In this document: piece after piece, positions 1-10,516 of the stretch
How positions within the stretch are numbered: position 1 is the first letter of the stretch
Layout of the letters: every line of letters begins with the position of its first letter
Assembly (NCBI RefSeq): GCF_000002425.4
Contig: NC_037260.1
Location: 12,519,516 to 12,583,515 of the forward strand
Direction: 5' to 3'
DNA: 64,000 nucleotides
From: Physcomitrium patens
Lineage: Eukaryota > Streptophyta > Bryopsida > Funariales > Funariaceae
Translations under genes and position numbers: made by a program
The notes under the pieces: model-generated
Database searches by the model: none
Seen by the model: only the letters and a program-made list of their open reading frames with translations
Told to the model about the DNA's origin: nothing

Positions 1-2801
1 TTGTTCCCCGCTCTTTAAGTCCCTGCAGTGGCAAATGACTTCCAGCTGAAATTTACAGCGTGTTAATTAGGTCCATGCAGGTCAGAGTTGCCTGAGTTTG
101 CTCTTTCGCATGCTTCGCGTCCATAGTCCATGCCGAATATTATGTCTGTCTGATCTCATGTGATTATTTATCTGAATTTCTTCTTTATGTGTTCTTTCAA
201 TATATGTGACCCCGTGGCATTCAGGTGCTTTGGTGGAGATAAATTGGTGAGATTGGTGACTTCAACAACGATGAATGATTTGCGGCTGCACAAGGGCGTA
301 GTGCCTAGGCATGAGAAATTCAAGGAAGCACGTAGGGTGGCACAAACTACGCGTCAGCGTGCCGCACGAAGTGGCCTTTTACAAAACTTGAGGAATTTTC
401 TAACATCGGATTCCTTTATGTATGGACCTCTTCTAGAGTCGCCACCACCCACAGTACTAAGAAGGGACGACTCAGAGCCTCACACTCCAGGTACTTGCTC
501 CGCTGCATCTACATGCATCCACATAAGCTCAAATTGTTCATAAAAACTTCATGTTTTGATGACAAACATCTCCAGGAAAGAGTGGTGATTGTCCATGTGG
601 GGAATGCTTTTCAGAGAGGGAGCATGAGGATGGTGATTTCGATGGCGGTTCAACACGGGACGATGCAAACGGTACAGAGAGGGGCGAAAGCCCAAAAGAG
701 CACGATAACGATCCCGAGGAAACTCCAATAAAGTTTCAAGAATCTCGCACTACTAGAACCACCCTGTCGGTCACGCGTGGTACGCCCCGTTCTGGACGAA
801 CCGTGGTGCCGCCTGCGGATGGAAGTCGGACTCTTAAAAGTACAGTCCCGGTAATGAAGCCGTCGCGAGATGGGCCATTAAGTTCCCCTTGATGTTCCAG
901 CACGATGACCTTAACTCGTTTGAGTCTGATTTATACACTGCCACGAGGCAGCATGTCATGAATGTTCTTGGTACCATATTTCACTGTGCAGTTCTGTAAA
1001 TGCTTAGCAAGCTTAGGTAGTCCAAAAGTAGGCCAGAGCGTGTTTCTGCCCAAGTATTCTTGGGGGTGGAAATTTTTTGATGCTTACGAAGCTCAATATG
1101 TACATGTCTTATCATTGAACCTGACATAACGATTGACCATATTCTTTTTACTCTTCTGGAAACTCAGTAATTCTGTGCAACTCGTGAAGTTATTGATTAA
1201 ATCTATGATTGAATCTTCCAAAATTTTATTGATCTCAGAAGGAGAGTTTAGAGTGAAAAACTCGATTATGTGCATGGATTGTTTTGAATCTTAAGTATCG
1301 GGCTTCAAGGAAGTTGTGGGTTAAATTGCTTGTCTCTCGGAGTATTTTTTTCTTATGTTTCTCGGCATTGGTATTGAATACTTGAAACAATTCCATCACA
1401 GGTGAGCATGAGCACGACCACGACCTTCTTAAAGATGCAAGTGAGGGGCAGTGAGGGAAGTCTTTTGTTCGATGATGGGGATCAAGGAACTTCTTCTATG
1501 ACCAGTTCTTACGATGATGATTTCACCCTCCTTGACAGTGAAATTGCTCGCAAGGTGGGTGCTGAATTAATCGTTTGTAGCTTTGTTATCTTTGAAATGG
1601 GAGTGAAGCGGCTGTTACTTTTCAGCCGATTTACGTCCAAACGTATTGTTGTTGTTCCCAATGCGCAGTTGTTCGATAATTTACCTGAATGTAGCAAGCA
1701 GATTTTGGCAGCTTAGAACGGTTTCAGATTAATTCTTTGCCTTGAGGGCCAGGTCGTTCATATGCTATTGAGCAAAGTGGGAGGGAGGTATTCAAAGGAG
1801 TTGGGTGTTAACGTGGATGCTGGAGAAGAAGAAGTGGAGAAATGGTTCTTAGCTGTTGCTCTTTTTCACCGGCACTTGACATTCGATGTTCTGAAGAAGA
1901 CCTTTCAGGTGGGTTCACTTGTTAATCGTGGAGCTTCTGAACTTTGTGCGTAACGAGCATTCATTATTACACGCGTCTATTGCTGTCTATCAAATGGGTG
2001 GTGATCAGTTCTTGATGTGCAGAAATTGATAGGTGCTGGAATTGTTAGTGTAAGGGGAATGCTGCATATGGAAGAAGAGGATATTGCTGATATTTTGGAA
2101 ACTGCTGGCTACACCACCTATAAGCACAGGTAAAATGAATTTGCCTCTTCTTTGAAATAAATTTGTTTAGAATAAGTTGGGCCTATAATACATAATGTTT
2201 TGTTAATGATCAGCGCTGTTATTATCTACCTGCAAGTATTATACAACAGCAAAATCCACAGCCAAGTGTTGATTGTTTTTATTATCATTGTTATTGTTTG
2301 CATCCAGAGCGGCTTCTCGTATTAGGAGGTTAGCGTTACAGCTGGAAGCAGAACACAAGGGCAAGGTGTCCACCTTGAAGCATATTCAAGATTCTCATGA
2401 GGTCTGCCGTCACATCAGCAACTTACATGGCCTCTCAACACACACTTGCAACATATTTTTGAGGTTAATTTTGATTCAACTTTCGACAGCTTTTCGTTGA
2501 TTTTACCAGCATCGTTACACAAGTATGGGCAACGGGCATCTACTATTGTTAATTGACTTGGAGTCGCCTGTGATGCATCATCGACTGTAGCGTGAATTAG
2601 CTGTTGAAACAATACGAACACGACAAGCTTCTTGATTGATATTACACATATTTTTGTAGTTCATATTTTAACGTGATTTCAAATACAACAGGGAGCTGCG
2701 AGGTGTTTGGCCAGGAGCGGCTACAGACTATGACAGGCGGACAAAGCGTGCTGCCATGCACTTACGAATTGCTGAATTCGATAAATCGGAGGAGTCCAAC
2801 A

Positions 2802-3087
2802 TGTTGAAGGAAAGAACTCATTTAGTTGTTGCTAATGGTCAATAGAGTATATGAGTAATGAGGGATATCCTACAAGGTTAGTTGCTGGTCTATAGTGCCT
2901 TAGAATACAAGGAGAGGGCTGGTCCTAAGAGATATCCCATATGGGTTGTAACACATGGTACCTTGGTACTAGTATATAAGAAAAGGGTTGGCATGGGAAG
3001 AATCATCTCATACCACATTCTATTTGTGAAGTGCAACCTTGCTGGTCCTAACTTGCTTGTGTGGAGTTTGCTTTCTATGTTTCAATA
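2802..3087 (+). repeat. 5' LTR of the Copia element
   Basis: 286 bp, starting TGTTGAAGG and ending TTTCAATA. A TATA-like TATATAAG lies at 2973-2980, a plausible U3 promoter. It matches 7599-7884 with no difference that I can find. Confidence 0.5.
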
Positions 3088-3101
3088 GGTTATGGGCCCA
3101 C
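3088..3101 (+). other. Primer-binding site resembling internal initiator tRNA-Met
   Basis: The sequence immediately after the LTR begins GGTTATGGGCCCAC. It is complementary to the anticodon stem-loop of eukaryotic initiator tRNA-Met (GUGGGCCCAUAACC), not to its 3' end, whose site would read TGGTATCAGAGC. Drosophila copia and some related elements prime from a cleaved half-tRNA at this region. The complementarity is read directly; the mechanism is inferred from those relatives. Confidence 0.5.
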
Positions 3102-3515
3102 ACTCTCTTACCAAGTAAGTTGTTCTTGCATTATTTTCTTTGTTGCTTACTTTGGTGGTTGGGATCTTATGGTAGAATGGTGCTAGTGTGTTGTTGAAGT
3201 CATTGCTCCTGGATTTGTGAGTATATGAGTTTTGTGCAAGACCTTGATAGTGTCTTTGCTGAAGTAACACTAGTGTTTGAAAGTTTCATGAGATAGTGAG
3301 TCATTTTGAGTGGAGTGACGTGAGGGAGACTTATGAGAGCCATAGAATTACTTTACAATTCATTCCCCACCATTTAGACGTGATTTGGACTCATAATTTA
3401 CAAAAAGTTGCAAAACAGCGAATTCTGGGTTTGTGGTTCAGCGATCTTTGAGTAGTGATATCTTCTCCATTACAACTCCAAATCAAGAGTTTTTTGGACC
3501 TACGTGTAGCTTGAG

Positions 3516-6500
3516 ATGGCATCTTTTGAGGGTGATAGCTTGAGAATGGTTGAAAAGTTCAAAGGTGACAACTTTCACCACTGGAAGGCCAAAATGGAGC
3601 TACTTTTGGCGTCATTGGATCTTTGGGAGATTGTATGTGAGGACGAAGAGGCACCTGGGGTAGAGGCAAGTATCAAGGAGCATAAGGAGTTCAAAAGACG
3701 AGAAAAGAAGGCTTTTGGCATAATTGCCACCAATTTAGATGAGAGCAACTTTGCTCATGTCATTTCTTGCAAAGGGGCAGCAGAGGCATGGAAGACTCTT
3801 TGCAACGTCTATGAGAGTAGAAATCTCTCCAATGTACTATGGTCAAGGCAAAAATTCTTCACCGTGAAGATGGAAGAAGGTGAAGATCTCATGGCTCATG
3901 TGAATAAGGTAAAAGCACTTGCAAACCAACTTGCTGTTATTGACAAGCCTTTACCTGAAGAAGATGTTGTGATGACATTGCTCTCAAGCCTTCCAGACTC
4001 CTATTCCTCCCTCATTGTGGCATTGGAGTCAATTTCAAGAAAAGATCTTACTTTGGACTATGTCACGGCAAGACTAGCCCATGAAGTGACCAAAAGAAAG
4101 CAAAAGGAGTCTATTGGAGAGCAATCAGCACTATTCACGAGACCAAGTAAGGCAAGTACTTCCATTCAACGTAATCTTCCCAAAACTTGTTATATTTGTG
4201 GAAAACCAGGGCATTTTGCTAGGAATTGTTTCAAGGCAAAGAGAGGAGAAAGAGAGAATGCCAATAATGCTTTTCATGACCATGGAGGTGATGACTTTGC
4301 ATTCATGGCAAAACAAACTTCTTCCATGCTTGATATGAGCAAATGGATCGTGGATTCTGGATGTACCAAACACATGACTCCATACAAGTGTTCATTTAAC
4401 ACTTATCAACCAATTCCAGCAACTAAGGTTTGGTTAGGTGATAATGGTATGGTACAAGCCATTGGAATGGGCACCATTGTAGTGGAAGTAGTGGTCAAGG
4501 GCATAAGCAAGAGGATCACACTCAAGGATGTGTTGCATGTGCCAAAGATGAAGAAGAACCTCCTTTCGGTGAGCAAACTTGTAAGTCATGGGTGCAAAGT
4601 GCAATTCAATATGAATGGATGTTTTGTGAGAACCATGGAAGGCAAAGAAGTAGCAAAAGGGATTAGAGATGGCAATCTCTATATTATCAATTGCAAGCGC
4701 ATCAATGGAGTAGAGGTTGCTGCTTTTGCTGAATTTCCATCAAATGAAGATAAGGTGGGCATTTGGCATCAAAGACTTGGACATTTGAATGCCAAAAGCA
4801 TGAAGGAGCTTCAATCCATGGTAAGTGGCTTAGACCTTGGCCATTCTACTATGAATCTATCTTGTGAAGGTTGCATTCAAAGCAAACAACATAGGACACC
4901 ATTTCCTAGTGGAATTGCAACAAGAGCAAATCAATTGCTGGAGCTTGTGCATTCGGATGTTTGTGGACCCATGAAAACAGCATCTATGAGTGGAGCAAGA
5001 TATTTTGTCACATTTATTGATGACTTTTCAAGGAAGGTATGGATTTATATCATCAAGGCCAAAAGTGAGTGTTTTGCTAAGTTTAAGGAGTGGAAAGCAC
5101 TTGTGGAGAAGCAATGTGAGCACAAGATTAAGGTGCTGCGATCGGACAATGGAGGTGAGTATTTGTCCAAAGACTTTGATGAGTTATTGAAGCATGAAGG
5201 CATTGCAAGACAAACCTCCACTCCCTATACCCCACAACAAAATGGAGTTGCTGAAAGAGCAAATCGCACCATTGTGGAGATGGCAAGGAGTATGATTCAT
5301 GCTCAAAAGCTTGGATATGAGTATTGGGCGGAAGCTGTGGTAAATGCCGTATATACAAGAAATAGGTGTCCCACAAGTGCACTTGAAGGAATGACTCCCG
5401 AAGAAGCTTGGACGGGTAAGAAACCTTGTTTATCTCATATGAGGATTTTTGGATGCATTGCATATGCTAAAGTTCCAGATAGTATGAGAGGCAAACTTGA
5501 TGCAAAGGGCACAAGATGTGCATTCCTTGGATATTGTGAAGGCACCAAGGCATATAGGCTCATGTGTTTAGACACCAAAAAGATCATCAAAAGTCGTGAT
5601 GTAGAGTTCTTAGAGTATAAGAGTGCAAGTGAAAAGTGGGAGATGTGTCCAAGTGGGAGTAGTGGTGTGTTTGTGGACACATCTTCAATTTCAGCAAACA
5701 AAGAAGAAGATGAAGAAGAGCATTCTCAAAGTGAAGATGAAAATGAAGATATCATTGAAGAAGAGCCCAACTCTATAAAGACTTCAATTCCAGCAAGATA
5801 CAACAAGGACAATGAAGAGAATGAAGATGAAGAATATCAACCAATGAATGAGAGAAAGAAGTGTATGAGCCATAGAAGGCAGCAAGAGGTGCATGAAGGC
5901 TCATCTTCTTTGCATGAAAGAAGATATCCAACACGTGAAAGAAGACCACAAGGTGAATGGTGGAAGAACCACATCTTTCCACAAGTAAGTGAAGATCAGG
6001 CCAATGTTGCTCTTCTTGATGATCCATTGACTTTGTGTGATGCAATGAGGTGTGGTGATGCAATAAAGTGGGAGATTGCTATGCAAGAAGAGTACAAATC
6101 TCTTATGGACAACAAGACATCGGAGTTGACTCCACTTCCACCAAATCGTTCAGCAATTGGATGTAAGTGGGTGTTTAGAACCAAGAGAGATGCTATAGGC
6201 AATGTTGTGAGGTACAAAGCAAGATTGGTTGCCAAAGGCTACTCACAAGTTGCTGGAGTAGATTTTAATGAGACATTTGCTCCAGTGGCCAAATTCACTA
6301 CCATTAGAACTATAGTAGCAATTGGAGCATCAATAGACTTGGAGATGCATCAAATGGACGTCAAGACAGCCTTCTTGAATGGAGAATTGGAAGAAGACAT
6401 CTACATGGAGCAACCTCAAGGATTTATTGATCAAGACAAACCCAACCTTGTATGCAAGTTGAAGAAGTCATTGTATGGACTCAAGCAATCACCAAGAGCA

Positions 6501-7580
6501 TGGTATCAACGCATTGACTCATTCTTTGTGAAGGAAGGTTTTATAAGAAGTGAAGCTGACCATTCTTTGTATGTGTTGCAAGCCAAGGACTTCTTGCTGG
6601 TTGTGATCCTCTATGTAGATGATTTAATCATCTTAAGCAACACCATGGTAAAATTAGATTGGTTGAAGAAGAAATTGGAGAAAGAGTTTGAAATGAGTGA
6701 TTTGGGAGAGCTTCATTATTGTTTGGGTGTGGAATTTACAAGGAATAGAGTATCAAAGACCATCACATTGAGTCAAAGCAAGTACATTGAAGAAGTATTG
6801 AAACGATTCAATATGCAAGATTGCAAGCCCATTGGAACTCCATTGGAAGCCAACTTGAAGTTGATGAAGCTCACGGATGAGGAATATGCTGAAGTTGAGC
6901 ATCAAATGCAAGGCATACCATACAAGGCAGCAGTAGGCTCACTCATGTATGCAATGGTGGGTACAAGGATGGATCTTGCATTTGCAGTAAGTGTTGTAAG
7001 TCAACACATGGCAAAACCAGGTCCTATGCATTGGGCAACCATCAAAAGAATCATGAGGTACTTGAAAGGCTCTTTGAACCATAAACTATGTCTTGGAGGA
7101 AATAACATTGCATTACATGGATATTGTGATGCGGATTGGGCTGGAGATACAAATGATAGAAGATCAACAACGGGCTATGTATTCTTTGTTGGAATGGGAG
7201 CCATATCTTGGAATTGTAAGAGACAACCAACCATTGCAAGGTCCACAATGGAGGCGGAGTATATGGCAGCAAGTCATGGAGCAATGGAGGCAATTTGGTT
7301 GAGGTTGTTGTTGGAAGACATTGGACTTGTGCAATTGGAAGCCACTCCATTGAGATGTGACAATCAAGGATGTTTGGCTTTTGCAAAGAATCCAAAGCAT
7401 CATGCAAGAACCAAGCACATTGATATTCAACACCACTTTATAAGAGAGAAGATAGAGATGGGAGTTATTGATATGATGTATTGTGAAACCAAATACATGT
7501 TGGCTGATTTGCTAACAAAAGCCTTGGTGAAAGAGAGACACAACATATTGAGTAAGGCATTAGGATTGATAGCTAATTGA
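3516..7580 (+). CDS. gag-pol: Copia gag-pol polyprotein
   Basis: A single 1354-residue ORF. The N-terminal gag part resembles the UBN2/gag family and ends in a CX2CX4HX4C zinc knuckle at about 225-238. Protease follows with D-S-G at about 280-282. Integrase shows the HX3H/CX2C pre-integrase motif from about 418, then catalytic Asp near 481, Asp near 544 and Glu near 580. A Glu/Asp-rich linker at about 730-790 separates integrase from reverse transcriptase, which carries YVDD at about 1033-1036. RNase H follows with D-A-D-W near 1204 and the conserved KHIDI block near 1305. All key residues are present and there is no break. Gag and pol share one frame, as in most plant Copia elements, so the Gag:Pol ratio must be set by processing or splicing. 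ATG 3516 is the first in the frame and lies 429 bp after the LTR. Confidence 0.5.
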   Translation: MASFEGDSLRMVEKFKGDNFHHWKAKMELLLASLDLWEIVCEDEEAPGVEASIKEHKEFKRREKKAFGIIATNLDESNFAHVISCKGAAEAWKTLCNVYESRNLSNVLWSRQKFFTVKMEEGEDLMAHVNKVKALANQLAVIDKPLPEEDVVMTLLSSLPDSYSSLIVALESISRKDLTLDYVTARLAHEVTKRKQKESIGEQSALFTRPSKASTSIQRNLPKTCYICGKPGHFARNCFKAKRGERENANNAFHDHGGDDFAFMAKQTSSMLDMSKWIVDSGCTKHMTPYKCSFNTYQPIPATKVWLGDNGMVQAIGMGTIVVEVVVKGISKRITLKDVLHVPKMKKNLLSVSKLVSHGCKVQFNMNGCFVRTMEGKEVAKGIRDGNLYIINCKRINGVEVAAFAEFPSNEDKVGIWHQRLGHLNAKSMKELQSMVSGLDLGHSTMNLSCEGCIQSKQHRTPFPSGIATRANQLLELVHSDVCGPMKTASMSGARYFVTFIDDFSRKVWIYIIKAKSECFAKFKEWKALVEKQCEHKIKVLRSDNGGEYLSKDFDELLKHEGIARQTSTPYTPQQNGVAERANRTIVEMARSMIHAQKLGYEYWAEAVVNAVYTRNRCPTSALEGMTPEEAWTGKKPCLSHMRIFGCIAYAKVPDSMRGKLDAKGTRCAFLGYCEGTKAYRLMCLDTKKIIKSRDVEFLEYKSASEKWEMCPSGSSGVFVDTSSISANKEEDEEEHSQSEDENEDIIEEEPNSIKTSIPARYNKDNEENEDEEYQPMNERKKCMSHRRQQEVHEGSSSLHERRYPTRERRPQGEWWKNHIFPQVSEDQANVALLDDPLTLCDAMRCGDAIKWEIAMQEEYKSLMDNKTSELTPLPPNRSAIGCKWVFRTKRDAIGNVVRYKARLVAKGYSQVAGVDFNETFAPVAKFTTIRTIVAIGASIDLEMHQMDVKTAFLNGELEEDIYMEQPQGFIDQDKPNLVCKLKKSLYGLKQSPRAWYQRIDSFFVKEGFIRSEADHSLYVLQAKDFLLVVILYVDDLIILSNTMVKLDWLKKKLEKEFEMSDLGELHYCLGVEFTRNRVSKTITLSQSKYIEEVLKRFNMQDCKPIGTPLEANLKLMKLTDEEYAEVEHQMQGIPYKAAVGSLMYAMVGTRMDLAFAVSVVSQHMAKPGPMHWATIKRIMRYLKGSLNHKLCLGGNNIALHGYCDADWAGDTNDRRSTTGYVFFVGMGAISWNCKRQPTIARSTMEAEYMAASHGAMEAIWLRLLLEDIGLVQLEATPLRCDNQGCLAFAKNPKHHARTKHIDIQHHFIREKIEMGVIDMMYCETKYMLADLLTKALVKERHNILSKALGLIAN

Positions 7581-7588
7581 CCAGTAGC

Positions 7589-7598
7589 AAAGTGGGAG
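7589..7598 (+). other. Polypurine tract of the Copia element
   Basis: AAAGTGGGAG lies directly before the 3' LTR, the expected place for the plus-strand primer. The single T is tolerated in many plant elements. Confidence 0.5.
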
Positions 7599-7884
7599 TG
7601 TTGAAGGAAAGAACTCATTTAGTTGTTGCTAATGGTCAATAGAGTATATGAGTAATGAGGGATATCCTACAAGGTTAGTTGCTGGTCTATAGTGCCTTAG
7701 AATACAAGGAGAGGGCTGGTCCTAAGAGATATCCCATATGGGTTGTAACACATGGTACCTTGGTACTAGTATATAAGAAAAGGGTTGGCATGGGAAGAAT
7801 CATCTCATACCACATTCTATTTGTGAAGTGCAACCTTGCTGGTCCTAACTTGCTTGTGTGGAGTTTGCTTTCTATGTTTCAATA
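7599..7884 (+). repeat. 3' LTR of the Copia element
   Basis: 286 bp, apparently identical to the 5' LTR; its TATA-like site falls at 7770-7777. It points into the last two host exons (7890-7943 and 8110-8261), so it could start a 5'-truncated host transcript; no direct evidence for that is visible. Confidence 0.5.
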
Positions 7885-8390
7885 CAACAAGCCGAGCATT
7901 TTCAACCCGTATACCTCGCTGAAACATCTTGCCGAGAGAATTGGTAAGCTCAGACAGATCACAAGGTGAATGGCCCCATTTTCTCTATAACAAATAGGTC
8001 ACTGATGTGCTATCACCTGGTGTTTGGAATGAACTTGAGTTCATAATTGATGGTAATGCCTGTCATCGCAAATTGTTATCATCGATATAAGCATCTTTTT
8101 CTGATGCAGGTGTGGATGAAAGGGACTTAGAGGTGGCTCTTGTCAAACTAGGACTCGCTCACGAGCGCCATTACCGTGAGTGTCCTGGTGGTCCTCTTTG
8201 CACCTTCCTCATCTCCTCTGATGAACAAGAAAATCCTGAAGGGCAAGACCTCACCGGTTGAGTAGCGATCTCAGCTTTTTCCCTTGGTCGTGAGTTGTAC
8301 TTAGTCTTACGTCAGGTGTGAGTCAATTTACCGAGTGTAAAGCGTACGAAGAATTGGTGTATATACTTAAACTGTGTACATAATTGTAGA

Positions 8391-8396
8391 AATAAA
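8391..8396 (+). terminator. Candidate polyadenylation signal of the interrupted gene
   Basis: AATAAA lies 130 bp after the stop codon at 8259-8261. Position and sequence fit a plant polyadenylation signal; plants use loose signals, so this is suggestive only. Confidence 0.5.
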
Positions 8397-8419
8397 AGTC
8401 GGTTCACTTGCATACTCGG

Positions 8420-9560
8420 TTTGTTAAGTTTGTGTATCCACTGGCATTTTACTGCAACCAACAAATTCTATTTAGGAGTGTTCATCCAAGTTATTGATGA
8501 CTTCATCAAAAAGCTTTCCTGTTGCACAAGTAACTGCCTCAACCATAACGGCAACTTGGTGTCATACCCTTTGAACCATTCAATTAGCTCATTTGCATCA
8601 TTCTCGTCTCCTACGAGAAAACAGCACGTACTGAAATCTGGGTTTGTAGGATTCCGTTGGACACACACTCGATTCAAGGGTGAGAATCACGTCGCCTTGG
8701 TCTGAATTGAATTCATAGGTAGGTTAGTGATGGTCACATGCACGGATTCACATGAAATTGGATGAGTAATGTGGTTTTTGGAAACATTTTTGAGAATCGA
8801 ATGGTCAAGATTCATAACCCAAGTACGAAGTGATAAAAAAATGTCTAGCTTCTTGAGAAGCACATCAGAAGCGTAACAGCAGATGTGAGGCTTCTGGAGA
8901 GGACCCCAAACCTCCCAACAACAAATACAACTGCGATGGCAAGAATCTCCACGCCTTTTGGCGGTTGCAGCACGCAGCAATTTATTTCACAAAATAGGAA
9001 ATTTGTTTCCTTTTCGATTCTTCCACCACTAAAATGGAAAGGACTTATATCGTCCGCCCCGGCATACGTCAAAAAAAACTAGATTTTTTATTTACCTTTT
9101 CTTCTCTTCGCCCTACATTTATTATTGGCTTTACGAAAGACTTTAGTCCCGGAAAACGTTGGCTTTCCGAAGAACAAATTTCTTAATGATGAGAAGAGCT
9201 CAGCGCCGTGGGAAGATCACATGAGAAAGCAAAAACAGAAAACAATCGTTAACTCGAGGAGAGAACGGTTATTGAAGACATGGACGTATTGACCATGGAT
9301 CCATCGGAAAGCTCACCAGATTCCAGATTTTCGTAGGGGTCGCGATTTTGTAACGAGATATAACCGTTTCAAACTTGACGCAAAACTGGGTGAACAGTGT
9401 GCTGCATAAATTCCGGATAAAACTGGGAGTTTCAGGGTTTGCAGGAATTAGGGATCAAGTGGGTTGGCAGTCTTCAGGTTTATGAGGCTCTCCATTGACG
9501 CAACAATGAAAGAAGGGTTCATGTTTGACCGCAATGGCCTAAAAGTACCAAAAGGTTGCA
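8420..9560. other. Region without a supported gene
   Basis: GC content is ordinary and the minus strand has two protein-like ORFs (8468-8677 and 8845-9072) with no recognisable motif and no clear splice connection. They could be exons of a small gene or chance ORFs. I see no repeat and no RNA gene. Confidence 0.5.
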
Positions 9561-9979
9561 TGTTGTTGTTGAGAGGTTCACAATTCAAATTATTTATGTG
9601 TGAAAGTAATTACCTGATCATATCAAAGTAATAATAATAGGACTATTATAATTATAATTATTTTAGGAGAATGTTAAATAGCCCTATGCTTTAAATACTA
9701 ATTAATTATTAAAAATATTAAAATTTTGTAAATAACATTAATATAGGTCACAAAGTTTGGTCTAAAAATTTTGAAGTATTTTGAAAATGCAAGATTTATT
9801 ATCAGTTGCAGATCTAACTTTTATCTCTGTATCAAAAATTTCAGTTGAAACTTTATAAATTTATATACCATGTATACTATAGAATATCACTTTTGAGTTA
9901 GCATTCTATTTTTAGTTTAATAACCTCTTTAGTTTTTAATTTTTAAAATAATATGAATCTTAATTAAAAAATATTAAGT

Positions 9980-10332
9980 ATGTGAAAGCAAAGGTGAAGC
10001 ATATGCTTTTATATATATATATTGTAACTATCAATGATAAAAAGTTTAATAAAATTGACATCAGTAGAATTTATCATAAGTTTTATTTTAAAAAATATAG
10101 ACTTAAAAATATATATCTTTTTAAATGAAATGGTCCAAGTTTCTAATTTTATTTTTTTAAAATAATTAAATTTATTTATCAGCACATTAAAATTATAAAA
10201 AATAATTTCAAAATAGCTTAAATACTTAGTATAATATTTTTTAAAAATCAATTATGTTTGCAATTTTCTTATTGTTAAAATAATGTCCCTTCAAGATTTC
10301 TATATAATGCTTCACCTTTGCTTTCACATATG
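9980..10332. repeat. Possible MITE bounded by inverted repeats
   Basis: The left end contains TATGTGAAAGCAAAGGTGAA near 9978-9998. The right end contains TTCACCTTTGCTTTCACATA near 10311-10330, an exact reverse complement over 20 bp. The interior is AT-rich and non-coding, about 310 bp, which fits a small non-autonomous DNA transposon. No target-site duplication was established. Confidence 0.5.
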
Positions 10333-10469
10333 CAAAGAGTGTATTAAAAAATATATATTAAGTTTATGCAACTTAAAGATTCTATAAGGAGTGTATAAAA
10401 GATAATGAAAATACATTGCTTTAAGAGGATGTTTATTGCTTGCAAAGCAATTTGAGTAAATCTTTTAAT

Positions 10470-10474
<5 letters not shown>

Positions 10475-10512
<38 letters not shown>
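10475..10512. repeat. AT dinucleotide microsatellite
   Basis: About 19 uninterrupted AT units. Confidence 0.5.

Positions 10513-10516
<4 letters not shown>

Larger units (their letters stand above)
2802..7884 (+). mobile_element. Complete Ty1/copia LTR retrotransposon
   Basis: The element is 5083 bp long and flanked by the 5-bp duplication CAACA (2797-2801 and 7885-7889). It has two 286-bp LTRs, a primer-binding site right after the 5' LTR, one uninterrupted gag-pol ORF (3516-7580), and a purine-rich tract before the 3' LTR. Domain order gag, protease, integrase, RT, RNase H is the Copia order. LTRs are identical in my base-by-base reading and the ORF has no stop or frameshift, so insertion is recent and the copy looks autonomous. 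It is far less AT-rich than the decayed elements elsewhere in the window. LTR ends are TG and TA rather than the usual TG and CA. Confidence 0.5.
271..8261 (+). pseudogene. HhH-GPD (endonuclease III-like) fold protein gene, interrupted by a Copia element
   Basis: Proposed exons: 271-490, 576-850, 1402-1554, 1753-1908, 2023-2129, 2308-2463, 2692-2801 (continued after the transposon at 7890-7943) and 8110-8261. All introns are GT-AG and all phases agree. Without the insertion the coding length is 1383 nt (460 aa). Residues from about 217 onward resemble a helix-hairpin-helix DNA-glycosylase-fold family: KWFLAVALF, ILETAGYTTYKHR, NIFLRELRGVWP and, after the insertion, LEVALVKLGLAHER followed by CPGGPLC. 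The N-terminal half is polar and low in complexity. The HhH hairpin reads LHGLSTHT, without the usual glycine pattern, and only two C-terminal cysteines are seen rather than a four-Cys iron-sulfur site, so catalysis is doubtful. Met271 is the first methionine in the exon; the frame is open upstream, so an earlier exon may be missing. With the element in place the frame enters the 5' LTR and stops at 2843-2845 (about 406 aa). Family assignment is from memory of motif order. Confidence 0.5.

Noticed and set aside
8468-9072. Two protein-like minus-strand ORFs downstream of the interrupted gene
   Set aside because: No recognisable motif, no consistent splice join and no clear start; kept only as a note in the region entry.
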